Positions 1-11,764 are shown, counted from the stretch's first letter. The stretch is 64,000 nucleotides of DNA from Aliarcobacter trophiarum LMG 25534 (GCF_003355515.1 NZ_CP031367.1:496001-560000); one strand, 5' to 3'. Notes: generated by a model from the sequence alone, not told the origin. Translations and numbers: made by a program.

Positions 1-48
1 TATTAAAATTGTTTTTTTATTAAAATTTATATTGTTATATTTCAAGTC

Positions 49-564
49 TTATCCTTTTATATATTTTAAACTATCTTTCAAGTTTTTTGCTACAAAAAAC
101 TCACTATTTGTCTCTTTATCTTTGTTTATCAAAACTTTATTCCTAATTTTACCATTTTTTGCACACTCTATATCACTCTCTTTATCCCCAATAAGCCAAG
201 AGTTTGCTAAATCTATAGAAAAATCGTTTAAAGATTGTAAAATCATTCCATTTTTAGGTTTTCTGCATGTGCAGTTTTCCTCAGGATTATGTGGGCAAAA
301 ATATATTTTTAAAATATCTATACCCTCCTTTTTAAACTCATCTAGCATATATTTACTCAAAGTTTTAAACTCTTCAACTGTATAGTATCCTCTTCCAATT
401 CCAGATTGATTTGTAACAATAATTATCTCAAATCCTAATTTTAAAAACTCTCTACAAGCTTCAAAAACACTATTTATAAACTTAAAATTCTCTATTTGAT
501 AGACATATCCAAAATCTTCATTTATAACTCCATCTCTATCAAGGTAGATTATCTTTTTTTGCAT
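49..564 (-). CDS. gmhB: D-glycero-beta-D-manno-heptose 1,7-bisphosphate 7-phosphatase (GmhB)
   Basis: This HAD-superfamily phosphatase removes the C7 phosphate from heptose bisphosphate in the ADP-heptose route to the LPS inner core, in the cytosol. The N-terminal motif YLDRDGVINED carries the two catalytic aspartates. A zinc-binding cluster of the GmhB type (CPHNPEENCTCRKP) follows in mid-protein, and GDKESDIECA is the late HAD motif. The length of about 171 aa is normal for GmhB. The frame is open to 600, but I start at 564 because AAAGGA lies just upstream of ATG-CAA-AAA and the HAD motif then sits at the usual distance from the N terminus. It is divergent from the glycosyltransferase at 649, consistent with a surface-polysaccharide locus continuing left of the window. 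Confidence 0.9.
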   Translation of the reverse strand: MQKKIIYLDRDGVINEDFGYVYQIENFKFINSVFEACREFLKLGFEIIIVTNQSGIGRGYYTVEEFKTLSKYMLDEFKKEGIDILKIYFCPHNPEENCTCRKPKNGMILQSLNDFSIDLANSWLIGDKESDIECAKNGKIRNKVLINKDKETNSEFFVAKNLKDSLKYIKG

Positions 565-648
565 TTTAATCCTTTGAAAATCTAGCTTAAATAATATCAT
601 AAAGCTCTTTTAACTATAATTACAATTTTAAAATAGGAAAATTAAATT

Positions 649-1521
649 ATGAAGCAAATAACAATAGATTACAAAACAAGTAATATTTTGATAAATAGGT
701 TAAAAACTAAAGAAGATATAAAAGTTTTAAAAAAATCATCTTTTTTCGCAAATATTTTTTCTAAAAAAAGATATCCAGATATATATTTTCATAGTGGAGA
801 TTTAGATGAAAATTCGATAGATTTTATAAAAAATTCTAAATTTATAGTTACAAACTCATTTGCAAATCTAAATTTAATTTTAGCAAAAACAAAAATAAGC
901 CATGAAAAAATAAAGGTAATCTACCCTAGTGTTGATATGAATTATCAAAAACCAAAAGAGCTAAAAGAGAGATATAAAGATAGATTCTCTCTTACTCCAA
1001 ATACAAAAATTATATTTTTTACAGCAAAAAACTTTAAGACAAGTGGTGTAAAAGAGTTATTACAAATAGTTTCAAATATAACTTATGTTGATTTTAAAGT
1101 AATTATTGCTGGAAGTAAACAGCAGTTGGCTGCTTTGGAGTTTACACTACCTAAGTATTCAAAGTTGGAAACAAAACTTATACTTTTAGATGAAAAGTTA
1201 GAAAACTTAGATGAACTATACCTAATAAGTGATATTTTCCTACTTCCTAGTTATAACAAAAATATTGCAAGCAGTGTTATAAAAGCTATGTATTGTAAAT
1301 GTGTAGTTTTTACAACAATGAATAATGATTCAAAAGAGATAATAGATGTATTTGCAACAATGGAAACCCCAAGTGATCCTAGTACCTCTTTTAAAATAGA
1401 TGCTATTTTATTTGATGAAAAAGAGCTAAAAAAGATTAAAAATCAAAATAGAGATATTGCACTTGAAATGAGCATAGAGAAGAATATTGAAAAATTTAAT
1501 GACATTCTAAGTAGAATTTAA
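649..1521 (+). CDS. Glycosyltransferase family 4-like protein
   Basis: This 290-aa protein resembles the GT-B fold of group 1 glycosyltransferases. There is a mid-protein KIIFFTAKNFKTSGVKELL segment like the start of the C-terminal Rossmann half, and a later stretch ISDIFLLPSYNKNIASSVIKAM resembling the donor-binding E-x7-E region. In that stretch the usual glutamate of the PSxxE motif appears to be replaced by asparagine or lysine. It has no signal peptide and is probably cytosolic. The AGGAAAAT box before the ATG supports the start. It is divergent from gmhB, so a role in LPS or capsule sugar assembly is a reasonable inference. Donor and acceptor cannot be read from the sequence. Confidence 0.65.
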   Translation: MKQITIDYKTSNILINRLKTKEDIKVLKKSSFFANIFSKKRYPDIYFHSGDLDENSIDFIKNSKFIVTNSFANLNLILAKTKISHEKIKVIYPSVDMNYQKPKELKERYKDRFSLTPNTKIIFFTAKNFKTSGVKELLQIVSNITYVDFKVIIAGSKQQLAALEFTLPKYSKLETKLILLDEKLENLDELYLISDIFLLPSYNKNIASSVIKAMYCKCVVFTTMNNDSKEIIDVFATMETPSDPSTSFKIDAILFDEKELKKIKNQNRDIALEMSIEKNIEKFNDILSRI

Positions 1522-1585
1522 CTCTAACTTAAGAATTTTAAGATAGAATTCCCAATTATTTTTCACTATAAAAAAGGAAAGCAAA

Positions 1586-1774
1586 ATGGCAAGAAAATGT
1601 GCAATTTCTGGAAAAGGACCTATGGTTGGAAACAACGTAAGTCACGCTAAAAACAGAACAAAAAGAAGATTTTTACCAAATATTAGAACTGTTAGAGTAA
1701 CATTAGAAGATGGTACAACAACTAAGTTAAAAATTTCTGCAAAAGAGTTAAGAACTCTTAAAAAACACTCATAA
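1586..1774 (+). CDS. rpmB: 50S ribosomal protein L28
   Basis: This is large-subunit ribosomal protein L28. The 62-aa basic product begins [20 protein letters not shown] and has the family signature of an N-terminal SGKGP segment followed by the RTKRRFLPN block. The length is typical of epsilonproteobacterial L28. AAAGGAAAG precedes the ATG by a normal distance. L28 often sits beside rpmG, but here it is a single gene. A perfect 9-bp hairpin begins at its stop codon and precedes the K+ channel gene. Confidence 0.97.
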   Translation: MARKCAISGKGPMVGNNVSHAKNRTKRRFLPNIRTVRVTLEDGTTTKLKISAKELRTLKKHS

Positions 1775-1798
1775 TTAAGCACTAGAATAAGTGCTTAA
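1775..1798 (+). terminator. Hairpin between rpmB and the K+ channel start codon
   Basis: The 9-bp arms TTAAGCACT and AGTGCTTAA are perfect and flank a 6-nt loop. The right arm ends one base before the ATG at 1799. It may attenuate or terminate rpmB transcription, but there is no strong U tract directly after it. It may equally hold the initiation region of the next gene in structure. Confidence 0.5.
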
Positions 1799-2926
1799 AT
1801 GAGCATTTTTACCAAATTTAAACGATACTTCAAGTGGGAGTTTAACTCTAACCGCCCACAGTATGACCTTAATCCTATTATATATTCAAAATTAAAACCA
1901 CTTAGACTACCATTAATACTAATTCAAATTCTAATGATGGTCGGAACTTTAGGTTATGTTTATTTTGAAAACTATACTATTATGCAAGCAATTTTTCAAA
2001 CAGCATATACTATTACAAATACAGGGTTTGGCGCATTAAATGAGTCTAATTTTAAGAATGAGACAATTTTATTTACTGTATTTTTAATGTTAGCTGGATT
2101 TATGAGTTTAATATTTGCAGTTGGGGTAGTTATTGATGTTTTTACAAATGGTAATTTAAGAGAACTTTTAAGGGAGAGGCGAATGCTTTATAAAATAGCA
2201 AGATTAAGAAGACACTTTGTTTTGTGCTATCACAATGAGTACACAGCACAAGTTGCAAAACAGTTTAGAGAAAATCAAATTCCTTTTGTGGTTGTTGATA
2301 GTAGTGATGATATTGAAGCCATTGCAAAAGAGCATGGCTATCCATATTTTGTAAAAGAGGAGCCATATAAAGAGAATGCCTTTTTAAAATCTCATTTAAG
2401 TTCAGCAAAAGGTGTCATCTCTTTATCAAAAAATATCTCTGATAATATTACTTTAATAGCATCTGTAAGGCTTTATGAAAAGGAATTAGAAAGAACTCCA
2501 TATTTAATTATTTCAAATGCTGAAACTCATAATGAAAAAATAAGACTTAAAAAGCTAGGAGCAGATAAGGTAGTTGCTGCTCCATCTTTAATGGCAAAAA
2601 GAGTTAGTGCAATGGCAATAAGCCCAGATATGGAAAATATTTTAGATGAGTTTTTGTATAAAAAAGATAGTCCAATAACAATGGAAGAGATTTTGATAAA
2701 AGATGATGCTTGGAGTATAGGAAAAGAGTTAAAAGAGCTTGAACTAAGAGAAAAATTAAATATTTCTGTTGTTGGAATAACTCAAGAAAATGGAGCCTTT
2801 GTACAGTTACCAAAAGGAAATAGAGAAATAACTAAAAACTCAAAACTGTTACTAGTTGGTTCTCAAAAGGGAATAATTAGAGCAAAAAGATTACTAAATT
2901 TAAATGAACAGCCAAAGGAGCTATAA
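1799..2926 (+). CDS. K+ channel protein with RCK/TrkA-N domain
   Basis: This is a two-TM potassium channel fused to cytosolic regulatory domains. After a charged N terminus there are two hydrophobic segments (about residues 36-55 and 86-110). Between them lies a pore helix and filter ending TNTGFGAL, which matches the TxGFG-type selectivity filter. From about residue 138 the sequence HFVLCYHNEYTAQVA starts a Rossmann-like RCK (TrkA-N) domain. The last 80 residues resemble a TrkA-C domain. The 375-aa length fits this family. No clear ribosome binding site precedes the ATG, because a hairpin (1775-1798) occupies that position. The 3' end overlaps the upstream region of argJ. Confidence 0.78.
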   Translation: MSIFTKFKRYFKWEFNSNRPQYDLNPIIYSKLKPLRLPLILIQILMMVGTLGYVYFENYTIMQAIFQTAYTITNTGFGALNESNFKNETILFTVFLMLAGFMSLIFAVGVVIDVFTNGNLRELLRERRMLYKIARLRRHFVLCYHNEYTAQVAKQFRENQIPFVVVDSSDDIEAIAKEHGYPYFVKEEPYKENAFLKSHLSSAKGVISLSKNISDNITLIASVRLYEKELERTPYLIISNAETHNEKIRLKKLGADKVVAAPSLMAKRVSAMAISPDMENILDEFLYKKDSPITMEEILIKDDAWSIGKELKELELREKLNISVVGITQENGAFVQLPKGNREITKNSKLLLVGSQKGIIRAKRLLNLNEQPKEL

Positions 2927-2927
2927 A

Positions 2928-4115
2928 ATGTTTACTATTTTACCAATACAAGGTTATATTGACCAAATAGATGGGTTTTTTTGTGATGGAATCCATGCTG
3001 GACTTAAACCAAATGGAAACAATGATTTGGGATTTATTTATACAAATGAACCTTGTAATGTTGCTGCAATTTTTACAGAAAATAGATTTCAAGCCGCTCC
3101 ACTAAAACATTTTTTAAGTCATAAGGAAGAGTTTAAAACAAATTTTGTGTTAATAAACTCAAAAAATGCAAATGCACTAACAGGTAAAAAAGGAGTTGAA
3201 GATATAAATACTCTTTTTTCTAGCTTAGATTTTAAGGAAAAACTAGTAAATCCTCTAATGAGTAGTACAGGAGTTATTGGAAATAGATTACCACTTGAAA
3301 AACTAATTGCTGGGGCAAATAGTTTTGACTTAAGTGCAAAAAGTGGAGAAAATTTGTCAAAAGCTATTATGACAACAGATGCATACCCTAAAACTTCTCT
3401 TTATGAAGTAAAGCTAGAAGATGGAAAAAGTTTTAAAATAGGAGCAGTTGCAAAAGGTGCAGGGATGATAAATCCAAATTTAGCAACAATGCTCTGTTTT
3501 ATTTGTACAGATGCTGCTGTACCATATAGTGATATGAAAGAGGCACTAAATATAAATAAAGAGACAACTTTTAATGCAATAAGTGTAGATGGTGATACCT
3601 CTACAAATGATACTGTTATGGTTTTGGCAAATGGAAAATCAAAAGCTTATGATAAAGATGCATTTATAGAGGCTTTAAGAGTTGTAATGCATGAGATGGC
3701 TATGTTAATGGTTGCAGATGGTGAGGGTGCAAAAAAAGTTGCTGCTTTTGAAGTTAGAAATGCAGCAACAAAAGAAGATGCTATAAAAGCAGCAAAAGCT
3801 CTATCAAATTCACTTTTAGTAAAAACAGCACTTTTTGGTGAAGATCCGAATTTTGGAAGAATTGCTTCAACTATAGGAGCTTCACAGATTGCTTGTGATG
3901 ATGAGAAGTTAGTAATTTCATATAATGATATTGTAGTATTTGATAAAGGGGAAATCTGTTTTGATAAAGAGACAGAAGAAAAAGCTAGTAAAGTTTTAAA
4001 ACAAAATAGCTATAAAATAATTTGTGATATTGGTTTAGGAAATTGTAGTTTTGTAGCTTATGGTTGCGATTTAGGTTATAAATATGTAGAGATAAATGCA
4101 GATTATAGAAGTTAA
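2928..4115 (+). CDS. argJ: Bifunctional ornithine acetyltransferase / N-acetylglutamate synthase (ArgJ)
   Basis: ArgJ transfers the acetyl group from N-acetylornithine to glutamate in the cyclic arginine pathway and may also use acetyl-CoA. The self-processing site is visible as NPNLATMLCF, with the nucleophile threonine at about residue 187. The motif KGAGMINP just before it is also family-typical. The 395-aa length is normal for the alpha-beta precursor. The frame opens at 2904 inside the channel gene, but I choose ATG 2928, which sits 7-8 nt after AAAGGAG. The gene follows the channel gene by one base and may be cotranscribed with it. Confidence 0.95.
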   Translation: MFTILPIQGYIDQIDGFFCDGIHAGLKPNGNNDLGFIYTNEPCNVAAIFTENRFQAAPLKHFLSHKEEFKTNFVLINSKNANALTGKKGVEDINTLFSSLDFKEKLVNPLMSSTGVIGNRLPLEKLIAGANSFDLSAKSGENLSKAIMTTDAYPKTSLYEVKLEDGKSFKIGAVAKGAGMINPNLATMLCFICTDAAVPYSDMKEALNINKETTFNAISVDGDTSTNDTVMVLANGKSKAYDKDAFIEALRVVMHEMAMLMVADGEGAKKVAAFEVRNAATKEDAIKAAKALSNSLLVKTALFGEDPNFGRIASTIGASQIACDDEKLVISYNDIVVFDKGEICFDKETEEKASKVLKQNSYKIICDIGLGNCSFVAYGCDLGYKYVEINADYRS

Positions 4116-4169
4116 TTTTAAGAACTTTTTTTATATAATCACTGATAAAATTTAAACCAAGGATAGAGA

Positions 4170-4385
4170 ATGCTTCACGAACATAGAGATGCAATTGCTG
4201 AATTAAGACAAAAAGATACTCACTTTTTAAGAGTATTTGAAAAACATAATGAATTAGATCATGAGATTGTAAATTTAGAAAACTCTCATGCAGATCAGTT
4301 TTTAATTGATACAAAAAAGAAAGAGAAGTTAAAACTAAAAGATGAAATATACTCTATGATAGTAAAATATAAAGCTGAAAAGTAG
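4170..4385 (+). CDS. YdcH/DUF465 family small helical protein
   Basis: This 71-aa charged protein is predicted to be all-helical, with no signal peptide. The block beginning MLHEHRDAIAELRQKD and the later NELDHEIVNLE match the DUF465 (YdcH) family, a group of small coiled-coil proteins of unknown function widespread in proteobacteria. AGGATAGAG lies before the ATG. A strong terminator follows, so it ends the transcript that precedes gyrA. Confidence 0.75.
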   Translation: MLHEHRDAIAELRQKDTHFLRVFEKHNELDHEIVNLENSHADQFLIDTKKKEKLKLKDEIYSMIVKYKAEK

Positions 4386-4410
4386 TTTTAAAGACTTAAT
4401 TAAAATTTAA

Positions 4411-4448
4411 AAAAAAGGAGGTAGAGTTTTCTCTATCTCCTTTTTTTT
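4411..4448 (+). terminator. Rho-independent terminator before gyrA
   Basis: The stem GGAGGTAGAG pairs with CTCTATCTCC (one G-U pair) around a TTTT loop. An A run lies on the left and eight T residues on the right, so it can work in both directions. Confidence 0.85.
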
Positions 4449-4531
4449 AAATAAAAAACTGTTCCTAAGCATAAATTAGATAAAATCAAAACAATTTTTT
4501 TAAGAAAATTTTATAACAAAGGCCTTATTTT

Positions 4532-7108
4532 ATGGAAAACCTTTTTGAAAATCAAGATATTGTAGATATAAATATAGAAGATAGTGTAAAAACCTCATAT
4601 TTAGACTATTCTATGAGTGTTATTATTGGGCGTGCATTGCCAGATGCTAAAGATGGATTAAAACCAGTACATAGAAGAATTTTGTATGCTATGCATGATT
4701 TAAATCTAACTTCAAAAGTTGCATACAAAAAGTCTGCAAGAATTGTGGGAGATGTTATAGGAAAGTACCATCCGCATGGAGATAGTTCTGTATATGATGC
4801 GCTAGTTCGTATGGCACAAAGCTTCTCTATGAGAGCACCGCTTGTTGATGGTCAAGGAAACTTTGGATCAGTTGATGGTGATAATGCAGCAGCTATGAGA
4901 TATACAGAAGCTAGAATGACTAGAATTGCAGAAGAGGTTTTAAGAGATTTAGATAAAGATACTGTAAATTTTGTACCAAACTATGATGATACTATGAAAG
5001 AACCAGCAGTTCTTCCAACACGAGTTCCAACTCTTTTATTAAATGGAAGCGAAGGAATTGCAGTTGGAATGGCTACAAAGATACCTCCTCATAACTTAGC
5101 AGAACTATTAGATGCCACTTTACACCTAATAGAAAATCCAAGTGCAGATGCAAACGATTTAATGGAGTTTGTAAAAGGACCAGATTTTCCAACTGGTGGA
5201 ACAATATTTGGTAGAAGAGGAATTATTGATGCTTATAATACAGGTCGTGGACGTGTAAAAATAAGAGCAAAACACCATATTGAAACTAGGGCAAAAAAAG
5301 AGATTATTGTAATTGATGAGCTACCATATCAAGTAAATAAAGCTAGACTTATTGAGCAAATTGCTGATTTGGCAAAAGAGAAACAGATTGAAGGAATTTC
5401 TGAAGTAAGAGATGAAAGTGATAGAGAGGGAATTAGAGTAGTTATTGAGCTTAAAAAAGATGCGATGGCTGAGATAGTTTTAAATAATCTTTATAAATCT
5501 ACTCCAATGGAGACAACTTTTGGAATTATCCTTTTAGCAGTTCACAATAAAGAGCCGAAAGTATTTACTCTTCCAGAGATTTTAAATATATTTCTATCTC
5601 ATAGAAAAACTGTAATTATTAGAAGAACTATATTTGATTTAGAAAAAGCAAAAGCTAGAGCTCATATTTTAGAGGGTCTAAAAATTGCAGTTGATAATAT
5701 TGATGAAGTTGTAAAAATAATAAGATCAAGCTCAAATGATGCAGATGCAAAAGAGAAATTAGAAGTTAGATTTGATTTAAGCCATATCCAATCTCAAGCT
5801 ATTTTAGATATGAGATTAGGAAGATTAACAGGGCTTCAAAGAGATAAGCTTGAAGCTGAATATCAAGAACTTATGCTTTTAATAGCTGAACTCGAATCTA
5901 TTTTAAGAAGCGAAGAGAAGTTAAATGAGATTATAAAAGAGGAACTAGTTGAAATCAAAGAAAAGTTCTCAAATGATAGAAGAACTGAGATTGAAGATAG
6001 TTATGATGAGATTGATATTGAGGATTTAATTCCAAATGAGCCAATGGTTGTAACAATTACTCATAATGGCTATGTAAAAAGAGTTCCAATAAAAGCTTAT
6101 GAAAAACAAAAAAGAGGTGGTAAAGGGAAGGTTGCAGTTACAACTCACGATGATGATTTTATTGAGAGATTTTTTGTAAGTAATACTCATGATACTCTTA
6201 TGTTTGTTACAAATATGGGACAACTTTACTGGTTAAAAGTTTATAGAATTCCTGAAGGAAGTAGAATTGCAAAAGGAAAAGCTGTTGTAAACTTGATTAA
6301 TTTAAGAGCTGATGAAAAAATTATGGCAATAATTCCAACAAGTGACTTTGATGAAGCAAAATCTTTGGCATTCTTCACTAAAAATGGTATTGTAAAAAGA
6401 ACTAGTTTATCAGAATTTAGTAATATTAGAAGCAATGGTGTAAGAGCTATCGTATTAGATGATGATGATGAAATAGTAACTGCAAAAATAGCAAACGCTG
6501 ATACAAAATATCTAATGGTATTTACAAGTTTTGGTCAATGTATTAGATTTGAAGTTGAAAAGGCAAGAGAACAAGGAAGAAGTACAAGAGGGGTAAGAGC
6601 TATTAAGTTTAAAATTGATAGTGATATAGTTGTAGATGCAGAGATAATTGATAGTGAAGATCAAGAGATTTTAACAGTTTCTGAAAATGGAATTGGAAAA
6701 CGAACAACTGTTGAAGAGTATAGACTTACAAATAGAGCTGGTTCAGGTGTTATTGCTATGAAGTTATCAGGAAAAACAGGAAATGTAATAGGTGAAGTTT
6801 TAGTAGATGATACACAAGATTTAATGCTTTTAACTTCTATTGGAAAGATGATTAGAGTTGATATGCAGACAATTAGAAAAGCTGGAAGAAATACAAGTGG
6901 AGTAATAATTGTAAATGTTGATAAAAATGATAAAGTAGTCTCTATTGCTAAATGTCCAAAAGAGGATGAAGAGATAGAATTAGATGAGTTTGGGAATGTT
7001 ATTAGGTACAATGAAGATGGTGAAGTAGTTGAACAAAGTAGTAGTGAAGAGAATAATCTTTTAGATATGAATTTTGATAGTAATTTAGGAAAAGAAGAGG
7101 ATGAGTAA
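4532..7108 (+). CDS. gyrA: DNA gyrase subunit A
   Basis: GyrA is the breakage-reunion subunit of DNA gyrase, which introduces negative supercoils using ATP with GyrB. The catalytic tyrosine is Y124 in [11 protein letters not shown]. The quinolone-determining region reads [17 protein letters not shown], with serine at residue 85 (E. coli Ser83 position) and aspartate at residue 89 (E. coli Asp87). This is the unmutated pattern. In the C-terminal beta-pinwheel the GyrA box is present as QKRGGKGK. The 858-aa length and the acidic tail are normal. The last 8 bases overlap the start of asd. Confidence 0.98.
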   Translation: MENLFENQDIVDINIEDSVKTSYLDYSMSVIIGRALPDAKDGLKPVHRRILYAMHDLNLTSKVAYKKSARIVGDVIGKYHPHGDSSVYDALVRMAQSFSMRAPLVDGQGNFGSVDGDNAAAMRYTEARMTRIAEEVLRDLDKDTVNFVPNYDDTMKEPAVLPTRVPTLLLNGSEGIAVGMATKIPPHNLAELLDATLHLIENPSADANDLMEFVKGPDFPTGGTIFGRRGIIDAYNTGRGRVKIRAKHHIETRAKKEIIVIDELPYQVNKARLIEQIADLAKEKQIEGISEVRDESDREGIRVVIELKKDAMAEIVLNNLYKSTPMETTFGIILLAVHNKEPKVFTLPEILNIFLSHRKTVIIRRTIFDLEKAKARAHILEGLKIAVDNIDEVVKIIRSSSNDADAKEKLEVRFDLSHIQSQAILDMRLGRLTGLQRDKLEAEYQELMLLIAELESILRSEEKLNEIIKEELVEIKEKFSNDRRTEIEDSYDEIDIEDLIPNEPMVVTITHNGYVKRVPIKAYEKQKRGGKGKVAVTTHDDDFIERFFVSNTHDTLMFVTNMGQLYWLKVYRIPEGSRIAKGKAVVNLINLRADEKIMAIIPTSDFDEAKSLAFFTKNGIVKRTSLSEFSNIRSNGVRAIVLDDDDEIVTAKIANADTKYLMVFTSFGQCIRFEVEKAREQGRSTRGVRAIKFKIDSDIVVDAEIIDSEDQEILTVSENGIGKRTTVEEYRLTNRAGSGVIAMKLSGKTGNVIGEVLVDDTQDLMLLTSIGKMIRVDMQTIRKAGRNTSGVIIVNVDKNDKVVSIAKCPKEDEEIELDEFGNVIRYNEDGEVVEQSSSEENNLLDMNFDSNLGKEEDE

Positions 7109-8150
7109 GAGTATGAGAAAATTTAATGTTGCAGTTGTTGGAGCAACTGGTGCTGTTGGAGAAGAGCTTTTTAGGGTTATGGAAGATTTGGATTTTCCTG
7201 TAAATAAATTAGTACCACTAGCTAGTGCTAGAAGTGCTGGAAGTATGATAGAGTTTAAAAATAGAGAGGTTAAAGTATTAGAGCTAACTTCAACAGTTTT
7301 TGAAGAGCAAGAGATAGAAATTGCATTTTTTTGTGCTGGTGGAAATATTTCAGATGAGTTTGCAAAATATGCAGTTGAAGCAGGAACTGTTGTAATTGAT
7401 AATACAAGCCACTTTAGAATGGATCCAAAAGTTCCACTTGTGGTTCCTGAAGTAAATCCAGAGGATATTAGACTTTGGAGAGAGAGTGGAATTATTGCAA
7501 ATCCAAATTGTTCAACGATTCAAATGGTTCAAAGTTTAAAACCTCTTGATGAGCTATATGGAATAAAAAGAGTTGATGTATCAACTTATCAAGCTGTTTC
7601 AGGAGCAGGAAAAGCTGGAATGGAAGAACTAGTTCAACAAATGCAAGATTTCTTTGCTTTTAAACTTGATGAGAGTGTGATAGAAGCATTTGCTCATCAA
7701 ATAGCTCTAAATGTAATACCACAAATTGATGTTGCTATGGAAAATGGATTTACAAAAGAAGAGATGAAAATGGTAAATGAGACTCAAAAAATTATGCATA
7801 AAAACTTTGAAGTTGCAGCAACATGTGTAAGGGTACCAGTTTTAAGATCTCATAGTGAAAGCTTAACAGTTACATTTAATGATGGAGTTAATGTTGATGT
7901 TGATGAGGTTAGAAATGCTTTGGCTAATTTTGAAAATGTAAAAGTAATTGATGATTTGGAAAATAAAAAATATCCAATGCCAATAATCTCTACAGATACA
8001 GACTATACTTATGTGGGAAGAATTAGAAAAGATGTTTATTCTTCAAATATAGTTCACTATTTTAATGTTGCAGATCAAGTAAGAGTAGGAGCTGCTACAA
8101 ATGCAGTTAGAATAGGTTTGAAATGGATTGAATTAGAAAGCGATATGTAA
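7101..8150 (+). CDS. asd: Aspartate-semialdehyde dehydrogenase
   Basis: This enzyme reduces L-aspartyl-4-phosphate to the semialdehyde with NADPH, the branch point toward lysine/diaminopimelate, threonine and methionine. The N-terminal [13 protein letters not shown] is the NADP-binding glycine loop. The catalytic cysteine is C137 in NPNCSTIQM. The 349-aa length is typical. ATG 7101 overlaps gyrA by 8 nt and has AGGA 9 nt upstream. An alternative ATG at 7113 (MRKFNV) would also suit the family. Translational coupling to gyrA is likely. Confidence 0.96.
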   Translation: MSKSMRKFNVAVVGATGAVGEELFRVMEDLDFPVNKLVPLASARSAGSMIEFKNREVKVLELTSTVFEEQEIEIAFFCAGGNISDEFAKYAVEAGTVVIDNTSHFRMDPKVPLVVPEVNPEDIRLWRESGIIANPNCSTIQMVQSLKPLDELYGIKRVDVSTYQAVSGAGKAGMEELVQQMQDFFAFKLDESVIEAFAHQIALNVIPQIDVAMENGFTKEEMKMVNETQKIMHKNFEVAATCVRVPVLRSHSESLTVTFNDGVNVDVDEVRNALANFENVKVIDDLENKKYPMPIISTDTDYTYVGRIRKDVYSSNIVHYFNVADQVRVGAATNAVRIGLKWIELESDM

Positions 8151-8663
8151 ATGTTTGAAAAAATCATAGAACATGCTCTTTGGAAAAGTAGATTTATAGT
8201 ACTACTTGCTGTTATTTTCGGCTTTATGGGTGCTGTGATTTTATTTATTGTTGCAAGTATTGATGTTATTAATGTAGCAAAAATGGTACTTGTAATATTT
8301 TTAGAAGGTGCTCATCCAGAGCATTTTCATGAAGATGTAGTTGCTGGAATTATTGGTGCGGTTGATTTATATTTGATAGCTGTTGTTCTACTAATCTTCT
8401 CTTTTGGTATATATGAACTATTTATTTCAAAAATTGATGCTGCTTGTACTCCTGAAGATTGTAGTTCTATTCTAAATATAAGCTCACTTGATCAGTTAAA
8501 AGATAAAATAGCAAAAGTTATTATTATGGTTTTAGTTGTAAACTATTTTCAAAGAGTATTACATACAAAGTATGAAACACCACTTGAGCTACTATATTTT
8601 GCATTGGCAATTGTAGCATTGGCAATTGGACTTTACTTTACAGGTAAAGTTGGAAAAAAATAG
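8151..8663 (+). CDS. YqhA-family (UPF0114) inner-membrane protein
   Basis: This 170-aa integral membrane protein has three or four hydrophobic segments, at about residues 15-38, 65-90, 115-135 and 145-165. The pattern WKSRFIVLLAVIFG near the N terminus and the later GIYELFISK match the UPF0114/YqhA family, whose function is unknown. The ATG directly abuts the asd stop codon, so it is part of the gyrA-asd-hemE run. Confidence 0.8.
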   Translation: MFEKIIEHALWKSRFIVLLAVIFGFMGAVILFIVASIDVINVAKMVLVIFLEGAHPEHFHEDVVAGIIGAVDLYLIAVVLLIFSFGIYELFISKIDAACTPEDCSSILNISSLDQLKDKIAKVIIMVLVVNYFQRVLHTKYETPLELLYFALAIVALAIGLYFTGKVGKK

Positions 8664-8678
8664 AAAAGGAGTAATTTT

Positions 8679-9716
8679 ATGTCAAAAATTTTTGTAGAGG
8701 CTTGTTTTAGAAGACCCACACCATATACACCAGTTTGGATGATGAGACAAGCAGGAAGATATTTGAAAGAGTATATGGAAGTAAGAACAAAGGCTGGAAA
8801 TTTCTTAAACCTTTGCCATAACCCAAAACTAGCAGCTGAGGTTACTATTCAACCTCTTGATATTGTGGGAGTGGATGCTGCAATTTTATTTAGTGATATT
8901 CTAGTTATTCCAAATGAGATGGGAATGAAATTAGATTTTCTTCAAGGAGAAGGTCCAGTATTTAAAGAACCTATAAAAAATGAATCTGATTTAGAAAAGT
9001 TAATTGGAGGAGATGAGGCTGCTTCAAAACTTACTTATGTTTATGAAACAATTAAGCTTTTAAAAGAACAGTTACCAAAAGATAAAGCACTTATTGGATT
9101 TACAGGTGCACCTTGGACTTTAGCTACATATATGATTGAAGGTCAAGGAACAAAAACATACAATATCTGTAAAAAAATAATGTATTCAAACCCAGAATTT
9201 CTACATAAGATTTTAAGAAAATTAACAGATGTTATAAAACTATATTTAGAAAAGCAAATACTTGCAGGTGCTGATGTTGTTCAAATCTTTGATTCATGGG
9301 CTGCTGCAATTGAACCTGGAAGATATGATGAATTCTCATGGAAATATATGGTAGAAATTGCAGAGTATATAAAAGAAAAATATCCACATATCCCAGTTAT
9401 TATGTTTCCAAAAGGAGTTGCTGCTTTTATAGAAAGAGGACTTGTTTATGGAAACTTTGATGTATTTGGTGTAGATTGGGGAACTCCAATGGCATTAGCT
9501 AAAGAGAAACTAGGAAGTAAATATGTACTTCAAGGAAATATGGAACCATGTAGATTATATTCAAAAGAAGAGACAACAAAATGTGTTGAAGCAATTCAGA
9601 ATGTAATGTGTGGAGAAGGTCATATATTTAATTTAGGCCATGGTATATTACCAGATGTTCCAGTTGAAAATGCAATTCACTTTGTAAAAGAGTGTCAAAG
9701 AGTTAGTAAGAAGTAG
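8679..9716 (+). CDS. hemE: Uroporphyrinogen-III decarboxylase
   Basis: HemE decarboxylates the four acetate side chains of uroporphyrinogen III to give coproporphyrinogen III in haem synthesis. The N-terminal signature [18 protein letters not shown] is intact, followed by an aspartate in AILFSDILV. Further signatures are [16 protein letters not shown] and the C-terminal [13 protein letters not shown]. At 345 aa it has full length. AAAGGAG precedes the ATG. It is the last gene of the gyrA-asd-yqhA-like-hemE run. Confidence 0.97.
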   Translation: MSKIFVEACFRRPTPYTPVWMMRQAGRYLKEYMEVRTKAGNFLNLCHNPKLAAEVTIQPLDIVGVDAAILFSDILVIPNEMGMKLDFLQGEGPVFKEPIKNESDLEKLIGGDEAASKLTYVYETIKLLKEQLPKDKALIGFTGAPWTLATYMIEGQGTKTYNICKKIMYSNPEFLHKILRKLTDVIKLYLEKQILAGADVVQIFDSWAAAIEPGRYDEFSWKYMVEIAEYIKEKYPHIPVIMFPKGVAAFIERGLVYGNFDVFGVDWGTPMALAKEKLGSKYVLQGNMEPCRLYSKEETTKCVEAIQNVMCGEGHIFNLGHGILPDVPVENAIHFVKECQRVSKK

Positions 9717-9771
9717 CAAAGAGCCAAAATTACTGTTTTTAGTCAAATTTTTAAATTTTGGCTAAAAACTC

Positions 9772-9800
9772 TTGACAATAAATTTTATTTTTACTATAAT
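9772..9800 (+). promoter_or_regulatory. Perfect sigma-70-type promoter for the tRNA-Asn/rrn unit
   Basis: TTGACA at 9772-9777 and TATAAT at 9795-9800 are both exact consensus, with a 17-nt spacer. Exact consensus is unusual in this AT-rich window and fits a stable-RNA promoter. The first tRNA begins 28 nt after the -10 box. Confidence 0.9.
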
Positions 9801-9827
9801 TCCACCCCATTAACGATGAAGAAAAAT

Positions 9828-9902
9828 TCCGGCATAGCTCAGCGGTAGAGTAGATGACTGTTAATCATTTGGTCCCTGGTTCGATCCCAGGTGCCGGAGC
9901 CA
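9828..9902 (+). tRNA. tRNA-Asn (GTT), copy 1
   Basis: This is a complete 75-nt cloverleaf with encoded CCA. The acceptor arms TCCGGCA and TGCCGGA pair fully. The anticodon GTT is at 9860-9862 and the T arm contains GGTTCGATCCC. Confidence 0.97.
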
Positions 9903-9926
9903 TTTTTTTGTTTAATGATTTTAATT

Positions 9927-10001
9927 TCCGGCATAGCTCAGCGGTAGAGTAGATGACTGTTAATCATTTGGTCCCTGGTTCGATCCCAGGTGCCGGAGCC
10001 A
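9927..10001 (+). tRNA. tRNA-Asn (GTT), copy 2
   Basis: It is base-for-base identical to the copy at 9828-9902, including CCA, and is separated from it by 24 nt. It is presumably processed from the same transcript, which may continue into the rrn operon. Confidence 0.97.
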
Positions 10002-10244
10002 TTTTATAATTTTGTTAAAAATTAGAGTTCTTTAAAAGAGATATTGAGAGTTTAATGAAGTAATCTTTGTAAACTAAATATCATGATTGTTAAAAGTAAA
10101 AAGAAAATGAACAAGAGATAAATATTGAAGAGTATTTATTAACTTGTCTATAAATTTGAGTGATAATTTTGTAATTAAGTAATTAAAAACAAAAAAGTCA
10201 GATTCAACTACTACATAAAGATTAAATTTAGATTTAATCAAAAA
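10002..10244 (+). other. 16S rRNA leader
   Basis: This 243-nt leader lies between tRNA-Asn and 16S. It holds no open frame. GTTCTTTAAAA at 10027-10037 resembles the boxA antitermination element of other rrn leaders, but I saw no clear second promoter. The rRNA may therefore depend on the promoter at 9772-9800. Confidence 0.45.
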
Positions 10245-11764
<1,520 letters not shown>

